Shown here: one piece after another, positions 27,670 to 35,929 of the stretch | Position numbering within the stretch: the stretch's first letter is position 1 | Layout: every line of letters starts with the position of its first letter | Assembly: GCF_947486615.1 (NCBI RefSeq) | Contig: NZ_CANKUD010000008.1 | Coordinates: 62,001-126,000, forward strand | DNA length: 64,000 bases | Direction of reading: 5' to 3' | DNA from: an uncultured Modestobacter sp. | GTDB taxonomy: Bacteria > Actinomycetota > Actinomycetes > Mycobacteriales > Geodermatophilaceae | Notes under the pieces: model-generated | Databases searched by the model: none | Told to the model about the DNA's origin: nothing | Seen by the model: only the letters and a program-made list of their open reading frames with translations | Made by a program: the position numbers and the translations under genes

Positions 27670-27973
27670 CCACGCCGAGTTCTTGGCCGCTGGGTGTACG
27701 CGTCAGATGGTCCGCCGGGGGTCTTGAGTAAGTCTCCGGTAGTTCCACGGGGCCTTCTGTCTCCGCGCCTGTCCCTCTTCGCGGAGGCGTGTGCAGTTCT
27801 GCAGTACTGCACCGGAGAAGTACCGGAGGTCAGCGTCGCAGGGTCGGCGCATGCAGACCGAAGCCCCGTCGAGTTCGTCGCAGTCGAGACACAATCCGAC
27901 GGACCGTCGTGACCACGTCTCCGCGGCGACGAAGACGAGCTCCGCCTCCCTGACCCGACACGGTCCGTGGCCG
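27670..27973. other. Intergenic region before the conjugation operon
   Basis: About 300 bases between the integrase remnant and the first conjugation gene. It holds a 22-bp near-perfect palindrome (27791-27812). Open frames exist but none has a ribosome site or a recognisable protein. Confidence 0.5.
27791..27812. promoter_or_regulatory. 22-bp near-perfect palindrome
   Basis: GTGCAGTTCTGCAGTACTGCAC is its own reverse complement except for one mismatched pair (positions 8 and 15). It sits about 160 bases before the first gene of the conjugation operon and next to the dead integrase. It is a good candidate for a regulator binding site of the transfer operon. Confidence 0.5.
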
Positions 27974-28867
27974 ATGACGGTGCCGGCCATGCGTGCGGCC
28001 GTCATCGCCATCCGTGGTGGAGTCTTCGACCGACTTGACGGTCACGACGGCGACCGCGCTGATGAGGCGTCGAACGCGCGAACCATCTCTGAGCGGTGCC
28101 GGTCGGCTGTCGACCTCCCACTCTGGGCAACCGCCGATGTCCTCGCTCCCGTCGTGATCGTTCTGCCGGGCCACGCCGGAGCCGGGACCTCTGCGGTTGC
28201 GCTGGCCGTTGCCGAGGGACTGGCGCAGAGCCAGCGGGTGCAGCTGGTCGACTACGCCGAACCGCTGCGGTCGGGGCTGGCTGCGGCCTCCACCATCGAG
28301 CTGGGCACGGACAACGCGGGGTGGCGGCGTGGTCGCCGCGGTCGGCTGGATGTCTTCCGCCTCGCTCAGCATCCGAGTGACAGAGCGCGCCCGCCGCTAC
28401 CGGAGGTAGCGGACACAGCGCGGCTGGCGGTGGTCGATGCGGGCTGGGCTGTGGCCACCGAGCTGCTGGCGTCGCCCGGTCCGCTCGCTCGCGGCTCGAT
28501 GCTCCTCGTCGTCACGCGGGTGACGGTTCCAGCGATGGGGCAGACGGAGCACGTGCTGGCCGCCGTCGGCGGCGAGGCGGTGGTGGCCGCGGTGGGACCC
28601 GCCCGATGGCCGCGGGCGGTCCAGGCCAGTTGTGGACCGCGGCTGGTTGAGCTGCGATCGCGTGGCCGCGTGGTGCGGGTGCCATGGGACCGGCGACTCG
28701 CGACGTCGGGCCTGACAAGCGATCGGCTGCCCAAGGCGGTGGCCGCCGCCGGCCGGTCGCTGGCCGCGCTGTTGATGCCGGCCGTGCCGCCGCCGTCGCA
28801 GCCGCAACCGCGGCATCGGGCTCCGGAGGCGCAGACCCGGCGCAAGGCCGCAGGTGTCTCGAGGTGA
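27974..28867 (+). CDS. P-loop-like protein at the head of the conjugation operon
   Basis: A 297-residue protein if ATG 27974 is used; the open frame extends further upstream to 27791 but that part looks non-coding. It contains VIVLPGHAGAGTSAVALAVAEGLA, a P-loop-like segment lacking the usual Lys, and LVDYAEPLRSGLAAA, as in ParA/CpsD-type folds. A Pro/Arg-rich tail follows. Related proteins (DUF6668-like, from memory) head actinobacterial transfer operons. The stop overlaps the next likely start (GGTGATC). Confidence 0.6.
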   Translation: MTVPAMRAAVIAIRGGVFDRLDGHDGDRADEASNARTISERCRSAVDLPLWATADVLAPVVIVLPGHAGAGTSAVALAVAEGLAQSQRVQLVDYAEPLRSGLAAASTIELGTDNAGWRRGRRGRLDVFRLAQHPSDRARPPLPEVADTARLAVVDAGWAVATELLASPGPLARGSMLLVVTRVTVPAMGQTEHVLAAVGGEAVVAAVGPARWPRAVQASCGPRLVELRSRGRVVRVPWDRRLATSGLTSDRLPKAVAAAGRSLAALLMPAVPPPSQPQPRHRAPEAQTRRKAAGVSR

Positions 28868-29246
28868 TCAATCGGCGCTGCACGGACCGTGCGTGGGTTC
28901 GAGGCGCATCAACCGTCGCCCTCCTGGCGCTGGCCTGGTCGCCCTGACGGCGTGGCCTGCCGAGGCCGCGTCGGTGGACCTGGCCGCCGCGGTCTGCCCT
29001 CAGGCGCCGCCGGGGATGGAGACCTTCGCCAACCAGGTGACCGGCTGGGTGAAGTGGGGAGTGCTGGCCCTGATCGGGATCAGCGCCGTGGCGTCGCTGG
29101 GGTCGATCCTGGTGGGCCGCATCTTCTCCCACCCGCACGCCTCCCGTTACGGGGCGATGGGCGTCGCGGTGGTCGTGATGGTGGCGATCATCTACACGGT
29201 CATCCTGGTGATCCTCGATTCGATCACCGGCAGCGGGTGCACCTGA
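28864..29246 (+). CDS. VirB2-like two-helix membrane protein, probable frameshift in signal peptide
   Basis: The mature part (ASVDLAAAVCPQAPPG, then helices VKWGVLALIGISAVASLGSIL and GVAVVVMVAIIYTVILVIL) looks like a VirB2/TrbC-type pilin precursor of about 125 residues. The natural start, GTG 28864 overlapping the upstream stop, gives MINRRCTD...STVALLALAW but stops at 28947. The frame one base over continues as LVALTAWPAEAASV. Joined, they make a perfect signal peptide, so one base appears to be missing near 28935-28942. An alternative start at 28854 avoids the shift but gives no signal peptide. Confidence 0.6.
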
Positions 29247-30052
29247 TGCGCCGCCGTCCAGAAGCTCGCGGAAGCGGTGCCCCGGAGTGGGGTCCGGGTC
29301 GCCTGCTCGTGCTGATCGTGTCCAGCGCCGTGGTGGCGCTGGCGGTGTTGGCCGGCCTGGTGATTGCGGTCGTCGGCAGGTTCGTCGACGGCGAACCCGG
29401 CACGACCGACGCGCCTCGACCGCCGGCCCCTACCACGGCCACGTCGCGGCAGGATGCGCTGGCCGCTGCGCCGATGACGACTGCCGATCCGGACGTCGCG
29501 CTGCCCGGACCGCTGTCCGACCAGATCGCGGGCGTGATCCAGCTGCCCCGCGCCACCGGTGCCGGCCCGGGCGGGGTGCCCAGCGGCTTCTCCCGCACAC
29601 CCGAAGGCGCGGTGGCGCAGCTGGCGGCCATCGACGTGACCGCGATGCAGACCGGCTCGATGGACGGCGTGCGACGGGTCATCGCCGACTGGGCAGCGCC
29701 GGGCGGCCCGACCCCCGAGACCTGGTCCGGGGTGGACGGCATGGCCGCTCTGCTGTCTGCGGCTGGTCTGTCCGGTGCCGGTTCGCCGCAGGTGGCCATC
29801 GTCGTCCGCCCCGTCATGGGTCTGATCAAGGGCACGGTGGGGTCGGAGTTCGCGGTGGTGTGCGTCAACTTCGAGTTCACCGTCACCGTGGAGCAGACGT
29901 CGCGGATCGCTATCGCCGACTGCCAGCGCATGCAGTGGAACCGGGGCCGGTGGGTGATCGGTGCGGGGGAGGAGCCGGCGCAGGCTCCGTCGGTCTGGCC
30001 GGGTACCGACGCCGCGATCGAAGCCGGGTGGCGGGACCTTCGCCATGGCTAG
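29246..30052 (+). CDS. VirB8/TcpC-like conjugation protein
   Basis: A 268-residue protein starting on TGATG overlap. A short Arg-rich cytoplasmic tail is followed by one membrane helix (LLVLIVSSAVVALAVLAGLVIAVVG), a Pro/Thr linker and a large outside domain ending in QRMQWNRGRWVIGAGEEPA. This layout and the position are those of VirB8/TcpC-like core proteins of Gram-positive conjugation systems. No motif proves the fold. Confidence 0.6.
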   Translation: MRRRPEARGSGAPEWGPGRLLVLIVSSAVVALAVLAGLVIAVVGRFVDGEPGTTDAPRPPAPTTATSRQDALAAAPMTTADPDVALPGPLSDQIAGVIQLPRATGAGPGGVPSGFSRTPEGAVAQLAAIDVTAMQTGSMDGVRRVIADWAAPGGPTPETWSGVDGMAALLSAAGLSGAGSPQVAIVVRPVMGLIKGTVGSEFAVVCVNFEFTVTVEQTSRIAIADCQRMQWNRGRWVIGAGEEPAQAPSVWPGTDAAIEAGWRDLRHG

Positions 30053-31688
30053 GCCGCAGCCTCGCCGAGGCATCCGGTGGCTGTGCCCGCGGGCGTTGGT
30101 CCTCGTGCTGCTGCTGGCGCCGGTGTGGTTGGCGACCGCGGGTCCGGCGTCGGCCGGCCCGGTGGTCTGGGCCTTTCCGGCAGATCCGTCATCGGCCGAG
30201 GAGAGCTCGTCGTGTCTGCCGATCAACCCGTTCTGTGTGATCGGCGAGGCAGCCGGCGCGGTGGCCGCCGACGTGTGGACCAGCGCCATGCTGTCGCTCT
30301 GGGAGGCCGGGCTCTGGCTGCTCGGCCTGGCGTTCTCGGTGATCGACGCCCTCACCACCCCGGACCTGTCCGCCGGCGGCCCGCTGGCCGGGATCTATCC
30401 GGTGACCTTTGGCATCGGCGCGACCGTGGCCGCGCTGATGGCGCTGGTGCAACTGGGTGCGGCGCTGGTGCGCCGGGACGGTGAGACGCTGGGGCGGCTG
30501 CTGATCGGGCTGGTCCAGTTCGGCCTGGTGTGGGTCGGCTACGTCGGGGTGGCGGCTCTGCTGGTCACCGGTGTGTCCGGGTTGACCACCGGCCTCCTGC
30601 GCAGCCTGCTCGACATCGACACCATGGCCGCCTTCGACCCCTCGATCAGCGTGGGCCGCGACCTCGTCGACGGGACGGTCGCCACCGTGCTGGGGGTCAG
30701 CTCGATCTTCCTGCTGGTGCCGGCCAGCGTGGGCTACCTGCTGCTGATGCTCGTCCGCGAAGCGGCGCTGATCGTGCTGGCGGCGACCTCGGCGATCTCA
30801 GCCGGGGGCCTGATGGCGCAGACCTCGAGCACGTGGTTCTGGCGCAGCCTGCGCTGGTTCCTCGCCGCCCTGCTGGTCGCCCCGGTCGCCGTCCTCGTCC
30901 TCGGGGTCGGGGTGACCATCACCGAGGGGATCGTCACCGGGGCGGAAGGGACGAGCACCGAGTCCGCGGTGGGGATGGCGGTCATCGGCTGCCTGCTGGT
31001 CCTGCTCGGTGCGATCTGCCCGTTGGTGCTGTTCCGGCTACTGGCCTTCGTCGACCCCGGCACGTCCAGTGGGGCCGGCCTGCGGTCGTCGCTGACCGCC
31101 TCGGGCGGGGTGATGAGTGCACTGGGCAACGTCGGCGGCGGACGGGGTCGCGCCGCGGGGGCAGCAGCGGCTGCGGCGTCGGGTGGGGTGGCCGCTTCGG
31201 GGGCCGCGGCCCAGCTGGCCGGTGATCGCGCGCAGGGTGAGTCGACCGCGGATGCGGCGACCAGTGGGCGCTTCGCCGGCGCGCTGCGTGCGCTGGCCAC
31301 CGGCACCTCCTCCGCCGGTCGGCTCGCCACCGGGGTGGCCGCCTCGGCCGCCGACGTGCTGTCCGGTGCCGGCGTCGGGCACTCGGTCCACCACTACGGG
31401 CAGCCCTCGCCCAGCCGAAGCGGAACGGGCAGCCACGGGTCCGGGTTGCGGCTCGGTCGTCCGGCCCTGGTCGGAGGCCCGAGCCGTCGGGAAGACGGGG
31501 TCCGGGCGCCCGGCGGTGGAAGCCAGGGCTCGCGTCAGGCGACCGCTGGTGACGACGGCCCGGTCGGCGTGGCCTGGCCCGCGCAGCACACCAGCAGCAC
31601 CGGGTCCACCGAACCGGATGAGGCCGATGCTCCGGCTCCGAGAACCCAGCGCCCCGACGGCGGCACCGGCGACGGCGGTGCGCGGTGA
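30045..31688 (+). CDS. VirB6/TrbL-like polytopic membrane protein
   Basis: A 547-residue protein with signal peptide (ALVLVLLLAPVWLATAGPASAG) and about seven membrane helices between residues 70 and 345. The Ala/Gly/Ser-rich tail (about 380-547) is disordered. VirB6-like proteins form the inner-membrane channel of type IV secretion systems. ATG 30045 is chosen because the signal peptide begins there; it overlaps the previous gene by eight bases. The stop overlaps the next GTG. Confidence 0.75.
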   Translation: MARPQPRRGIRWLCPRALVLVLLLAPVWLATAGPASAGPVVWAFPADPSSAEESSSCLPINPFCVIGEAAGAVAADVWTSAMLSLWEAGLWLLGLAFSVIDALTTPDLSAGGPLAGIYPVTFGIGATVAALMALVQLGAALVRRDGETLGRLLIGLVQFGLVWVGYVGVAALLVTGVSGLTTGLLRSLLDIDTMAAFDPSISVGRDLVDGTVATVLGVSSIFLLVPASVGYLLLMLVREAALIVLAATSAISAGGLMAQTSSTWFWRSLRWFLAALLVAPVAVLVLGVGVTITEGIVTGAEGTSTESAVGMAVIGCLLVLLGAICPLVLFRLLAFVDPGTSSGAGLRSSLTASGGVMSALGNVGGGRGRAAGAAAAAASGGVAASGAAAQLAGDRAQGESTADAATSGRFAGALRALATGTSSAGRLATGVAASAADVLSGAGVGHSVHHYGQPSPSRSGTGSHGSGLRLGRPALVGGPSRREDGVRAPGGGSQGSRQATAGDDGPVGVAWPAQHTSSTGSTEPDEADAPAPRTQRPDGGTGDGGAR

Positions 31689-33196
31689 GCGCCCGGTACG
31701 GCGACTACGCCAAGGACGTCTCGGGCTGGTTCCTCGGCATGACCGGCACCCAACTGGCCCTGGTCACCCTCGCCGGCGTCCCGGCGCTGCTGGCCCTCAA
31801 CGCCCAGGCATGGGGACTGCTCGTCCTGTGGCTGCCGGTGTGGGCGCTGCTGGCGGTGGTCCTCCTGGTTCCCATCCGGGGCCGGGCAGCCGGCCGCTGG
31901 ATCGGCGATCTCTGTCTCTACGCGATCGGAGGAGTCATGGGCTGGCGGACGTTCGGATCACGAGCCGCCGCCGGGACGGCGGACAAGCTGGCCGAGGCGG
32001 ATCTGCCCGGCGTGCTCGCCGGCATCCGGACCCACGACGGACCGCCGTACGGGCAGCTGTTCACCCGCCCGGTGATCGTGCAGAACTCCGCGGCCCGCAC
32101 CTGGGCGGCCGTAGCGCGGATCGCCCATCCCGGCATCGGAATGGCCGAGCCGGGCGAGCGGGACCGCATGGGCGCCGGCCTGGCCGAGTTGTGCGAGATC
32201 GCAGCGCGCACCGAACTGGTCGACGTCCTGGCCCTGCAGGTGCGCACCGTGCCCGACGACGGTGCTGAGCGCGCTGCCTGGGAGCGGGCCCACACCCGTG
32301 CCGACGCCGCGCCACTGGCCACCCGGGTGAACGCGCTGCTGGGCGCCACCCTCACTCCGGCTGCGGTCCGCACCGAGGCCTTCGTGACCGTCGTGGTCGG
32401 CGAAGGTCGGATCGGCCGGGCGGCGAAGGAGAGCGGCGGAGGGTTGGACGGCCGCGCCCGGGTGCTGCACGGCGTGATGGCCGAGGTCGAGAGCGCGTTG
32501 CGCGGCCCGGTCGGCTGCACCTCGGTCACCTGGCTGGACTCTGCGGCACTCGCTTCCGCGGTGCGCACCGGCTTCGCTCCTGGCGACCGCGGCCAGCTGA
32601 TTGCCGCCGACCTGGCCGCCGCCAACGGCACCCGACTGGTGACCGGGGTGCCGATGGCCGCCGCCGGACCCACCTCGGCCCGGGCCGAGATGCGGCACTA
32701 CGTGCACGACGCGTGGGCGTCGGTCACCGACACGATCCTGCTGCCCGACTCCGGGGCGGTGCTCGGGGCGCTTGCCCCGGTGCTGGTGCCGACGACGGCG
32801 GGGGAGCGGCGCTGCGTGACGGTGTTCCTCGCTCCGCTGCCGCTGGACCGAGCTACCCGGCTGGTGGGCCGAGAGGAGATGAGCGCCACCACCGGCAACG
32901 AGCTGCGCGCCCGCATGGGCTTCCGGCAGCGGGCCCGGCAACGCCGGGACACCGAGCGGATCGGCGTCGCGGACGAGAAGCTGGCTGCCGGGCGGGCGCT
33001 GGTCCGCCCGGCCGTCGCGGCCTGCGTCACCGTGCCGCAGAGCTGGCCGGTGGCCGAGCACGGCCGCCGGCTGGACGCCTCGATCCGCGCCGCCGGATAC
33101 GTTCCGCTGCGGTTGGACCTGGCACAGGACTCCGCCTTCGCCGCCGCCGCCATCCCACTCGGCGTCGGGCTGCCCGACCGCAGGGGCCGGCGATGA
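31685..33196 (+). CDS. SCO6880-family conjugation protein
   Basis: A 503-residue protein starting at GTG (GTGA overlap). Two N-terminal membrane helices (about residues 24-70) resemble PrgI/VirB3, followed by WRTFGSRAAAG and a cytoplasmic part like the N-terminal half of VirB4. The SCO6880 family always precedes the VirB4 ATPase in actinobacterial transfer operons, as here. It probably forms the membrane-linked arm of the ATPase. Confidence 0.85.
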   Translation: MSARYGDYAKDVSGWFLGMTGTQLALVTLAGVPALLALNAQAWGLLVLWLPVWALLAVVLLVPIRGRAAGRWIGDLCLYAIGGVMGWRTFGSRAAAGTADKLAEADLPGVLAGIRTHDGPPYGQLFTRPVIVQNSAARTWAAVARIAHPGIGMAEPGERDRMGAGLAELCEIAARTELVDVLALQVRTVPDDGAERAAWERAHTRADAAPLATRVNALLGATLTPAAVRTEAFVTVVVGEGRIGRAAKESGGGLDGRARVLHGVMAEVESALRGPVGCTSVTWLDSAALASAVRTGFAPGDRGQLIAADLAAANGTRLVTGVPMAAAGPTSARAEMRHYVHDAWASVTDTILLPDSGAVLGALAPVLVPTTAGERRCVTVFLAPLPLDRATRLVGREEMSATTGNELRARMGFRQRARQRRDTERIGVADEKLAAGRALVRPAVAACVTVPQSWPVAEHGRRLDASIRAAGYVPLRLDLAQDSAFAAAAIPLGVGLPDRRGRR

Positions 33197-34701
33197 CGCG
33201 CCGTGCTGCGCACCGCGGACGGGACATCGCCGTCCTGCTCGACGACTTCGGCCACCGACTGCCCGCTGTCCCCGCGCTCGAGACGCCGGGACGCGAGCGC
33301 GGGCCGTTTTCCACGCTGGTGCCCGCTCGCGGGCCACGCGGCCCCGGCCGGGGCCGGGCGGTGACGACTGCGCCGCTGTCGGTGTGGCGGATGACCTCGG
33401 AGCAGACGCCGGTGGTGTGGCCGCTGATCGCCACCTCCGGTCTGCCGCCCACCGGAGCGCAGATGGGACTCGACCTGCTGTCCGGCGGGGCGTTCTACTG
33501 CGATCCGGTCGGCTGGGTCACCGACGACGACATCCCGGTCACCAACCCGAACATCGTCGTCTTCGGCAAACCCGGCAGAGGAAAGTCGGCGACGGTCAAG
33601 GCCCTGGCGCTGCGCATGCTCGCCTACGGCTACCGCACGTTGATCCTGGGCGACACCAAGGACGAGTACGAGCCACTGTGCCGCGCGCTGGGCGTGGAGC
33701 CGTTCGTCATCGGCCATGGCCTGTCCGCCCGGGTCAACCCGCTGGCCTTCGGTCCGCTGGGGCGCAACTGGGACCGGCTGGACGCCGCCGAGGCCCGCCG
33801 CCGTGAGGCGATCATGTTCGCCCGGTGGATCGTGCTGATCCGTGGCCTGGTCGGCTCCCAGGGCGTGCCGTTCGGTCCGGTGGAGGAGACCGCGGTCGGG
33901 GAGGCGCTTCGGCAGCTCACCGGCTACCGAACCGGAGCCACCCGGCTGACCGAGGGCACGATCCCGCAGTTGTGGCGGGCCCTGGACGAGCCCACCGACG
34001 AGCTCGTCGCCTGCTGCCGGTACGCCGACCGGCGGCACTTCCTCGACGCCACCCGCACCCTGCGCGATGCCCTCGGCTCTCTCGTGAAGGGGTCGCTGGC
34101 CGGGCTGTTCGATGACCACACGTCCATCGCCGTCGACTGGCGGGCGCCCATCCAATCCCTGTCGCTGTCCCGGCTCGAGCCGCTCGGTGACCAGGCCGTC
34201 GGCATCGCGTTGACCTGCCTGAACTCCTGGGGGCAGGCGATGCGAGAGGTCGCCGACCCGGGTGACCTGCGCATCGTCGTCCGCGACGAGACGTGGCGGC
34301 AGATGCGTCTGGGTGCCGAGGCGATGAAGAGCCTGGATGCGAACCTGCGGCTGAGCCGCCGCGACGCCGACGTGCAGATCCTGCTGGCACACAAACCGTC
34401 GGACATGCTCACCGCCGGCGACGCCACGTCCCAGGCGGTCGCCATCGCCCGCGACCTGCTGCACCTGTGCGACGTCAAGGTGCTGCACGGCCAGGACCAG
34501 GCCGTCGCCGACGAGCTCGGCAGCATGCTCGGACTGACCCCGATCGCCCAGCGGGTGGTCACCGGCTGGGCGATCGCCGGCAAGGGACGCGCCCTGTGGC
34601 TGGTGGGGGACCGGGCGTTCAAGGTGCAGACCGTCCTCACCGAACCCGAGCTCCGCCTGACCTACACCAACGAGGCGCTCGCCGCCGGAGGCCCGACGTG
34701 A
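33193..34701 (+). CDS. VirB4-like conjugation ATPase
   Basis: A 502-residue ATPase. Walker A GKPGRGKSA lies at residues 125-133, and the Walker B region is DLRIVVRDETWRQM. Further VirB4/TraC segments are LILGDTKDEYEPLC and LLAHKPSDML. It is shorter than typical VirB4 because the N-terminal half is supplied by the SCO6880 protein. It energises substrate transfer through the channel. ATGA overlap with the upstream gene. Confidence 0.88.
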   Translation: MTRRAAHRGRDIAVLLDDFGHRLPAVPALETPGRERGPFSTLVPARGPRGPGRGRAVTTAPLSVWRMTSEQTPVVWPLIATSGLPPTGAQMGLDLLSGGAFYCDPVGWVTDDDIPVTNPNIVVFGKPGRGKSATVKALALRMLAYGYRTLILGDTKDEYEPLCRALGVEPFVIGHGLSARVNPLAFGPLGRNWDRLDAAEARRREAIMFARWIVLIRGLVGSQGVPFGPVEETAVGEALRQLTGYRTGATRLTEGTIPQLWRALDEPTDELVACCRYADRRHFLDATRTLRDALGSLVKGSLAGLFDDHTSIAVDWRAPIQSLSLSRLEPLGDQAVGIALTCLNSWGQAMREVADPGDLRIVVRDETWRQMRLGAEAMKSLDANLRLSRRDADVQILLAHKPSDMLTAGDATSQAVAIARDLLHLCDVKVLHGQDQAVADELGSMLGLTPIAQRVVTGWAIAGKGRALWLVGDRAFKVQTVLTEPELRLTYTNEALAAGGPT

Positions 34702-35867
34702 GCGGGACGACGGCGCGCGTGGCGGATTCGTACGCACGTGCGGGGCTGTGGCGGGCCGCCTCTCCTTGCGCTCTTCCGGTGTTCGCGGGGCTCACGCTGC
34801 TGCTGATCCCGCTCGCGGTCATGGGTGCTCGAGCGGCGTCGACGCCGACCGCTTCGTCGGCCTGCTCGATCGGCGGCACCGCCGCCACCGTCACCGGCAT
34901 CGAGCTGGACGCCGTCCAGATGGGCCACGCGCAGACCATCGCGACCGTCGCTGCGGCACGAGGGCTGGACCCGTACGCGGCCACGGTGGCGCTGGCCACC
35001 GCCTACCAGGAGTCCCGTATCCGGATGCTGGCCAATGACGGCAGCAGCCCCGAACTCACCGCCGAGCAGGCAGCGGTGACCGCCACCAGCCTGCAACACC
35101 CGCACGACGGGATCGGCTCCGACCACGACAGCGTCAACACCTTCCAGCAGCGCTGGCTCGCCGGCTGGGGCACCCTCGCCGAGCTGATGGACCCCGTCTA
35201 CGCCGCCGAGGAATTCTACGCCCGGCTGGTCGAGGTGCCGGACTGGCAGACCATCCCGCTCACGCAGGCGGCCCAGGCCGTGCAGGTCTCCGCCGCCGGC
35301 GGCGCCTACGCCCGCTGGATGCCGCTGGCCCGGGAGCTGACCGCCATGCTGTGGCCCACCGCCCTGGCCGCAGCGGCCGCCCCCTCCGGCCCAGCGCCCG
35401 CGGTCTGCCCGGGGCTGCCGGTGGCCGCCGGGTCGTGGATCCGGCCCACCGCCGGCACGGTCACCTCCGGCTACGGGTCCCGCTGGGGAACGCTGCACGC
35501 CGGCGTGGACATCGCCGGCCCCCACAACACGCCCGTCTACGCCGCCGCCGACGGCACCGTGCTTCGAGCCGAATGCACCAGCGACTACTGCGACCGTGAC
35601 GGCAGCCTGAGCCTGGCCGGCTACGGCAACCTCGTCGAACTTGACCACGGCGGTGGGTTGGCTACCCGCTACGCGCACCTGTCGGCCTTCACCGTGACCG
35701 CTGGCCAGCGCGTCAGCGCCGGGGCGCTGCTCGGTTTTCAGGGGTCCACCGGCAACAGCACCGCTGTCCACCTGCACTTCGAGGTCCGCCAGGACGGCGC
35801 GCCGGTCGACCCGGTCCCGTGGCTGGCCGACCGCGGCGTCGACCTGCACGCCTCCGATGGCGCATGA
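34698..35867 (+). CDS. VirB1-like lytic transglycosylase fused to M23 peptidase
   Basis: A 389-residue wall-opening enzyme. One N-terminal membrane helix (about 28-48) is followed by a lysozyme-like domain with the probable catalytic Glu in ATAYQESRIRM and the segment SVNTFQQRWLAGWG. The C-terminal half is an M23 domain with intact zinc ligands in HAGVDIAGP and HLHFEVR. Two activities against glycan and peptide let the transfer apparatus cross peptidoglycan. GTG start overlaps the virB4 stop. Confidence 0.88.
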   Translation: MSGTTARVADSYARAGLWRAASPCALPVFAGLTLLLIPLAVMGARAASTPTASSACSIGGTAATVTGIELDAVQMGHAQTIATVAAARGLDPYAATVALATAYQESRIRMLANDGSSPELTAEQAAVTATSLQHPHDGIGSDHDSVNTFQQRWLAGWGTLAELMDPVYAAEEFYARLVEVPDWQTIPLTQAAQAVQVSAAGGAYARWMPLARELTAMLWPTALAAAAAPSGPAPAVCPGLPVAAGSWIRPTAGTVTSGYGSRWGTLHAGVDIAGPHNTPVYAAADGTVLRAECTSDYCDRDGSLSLAGYGNLVELDHGGGLATRYAHLSAFTVTAGQRVSAGALLGFQGSTGNSTAVHLHFEVRQDGAPVDPVPWLADRGVDLHASDGA

Positions 35868-35896
35868 GCCGCCCGGACCCTCACAAGGGAGAAGTC

Positions 35897-35929
35897 ATGC
35901 ACCACGCGAACGCAGGCGGTCAGCGATGA
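35897..35929 (+). CDS. Ten-codon leader peptide before the VirD4 gene
   Basis: An ATG at 35897 stands seven bases after the good ribosome site AAGGGAG and encodes MHHANAGGQR. Its TGA overlaps the ATG of the coupling-protein gene (ATGA). The downstream ATG has no ribosome site of its own, so translation of the coupling protein may depend on this minigene. Confidence 0.5.
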   Translation: MHHANAGGQR

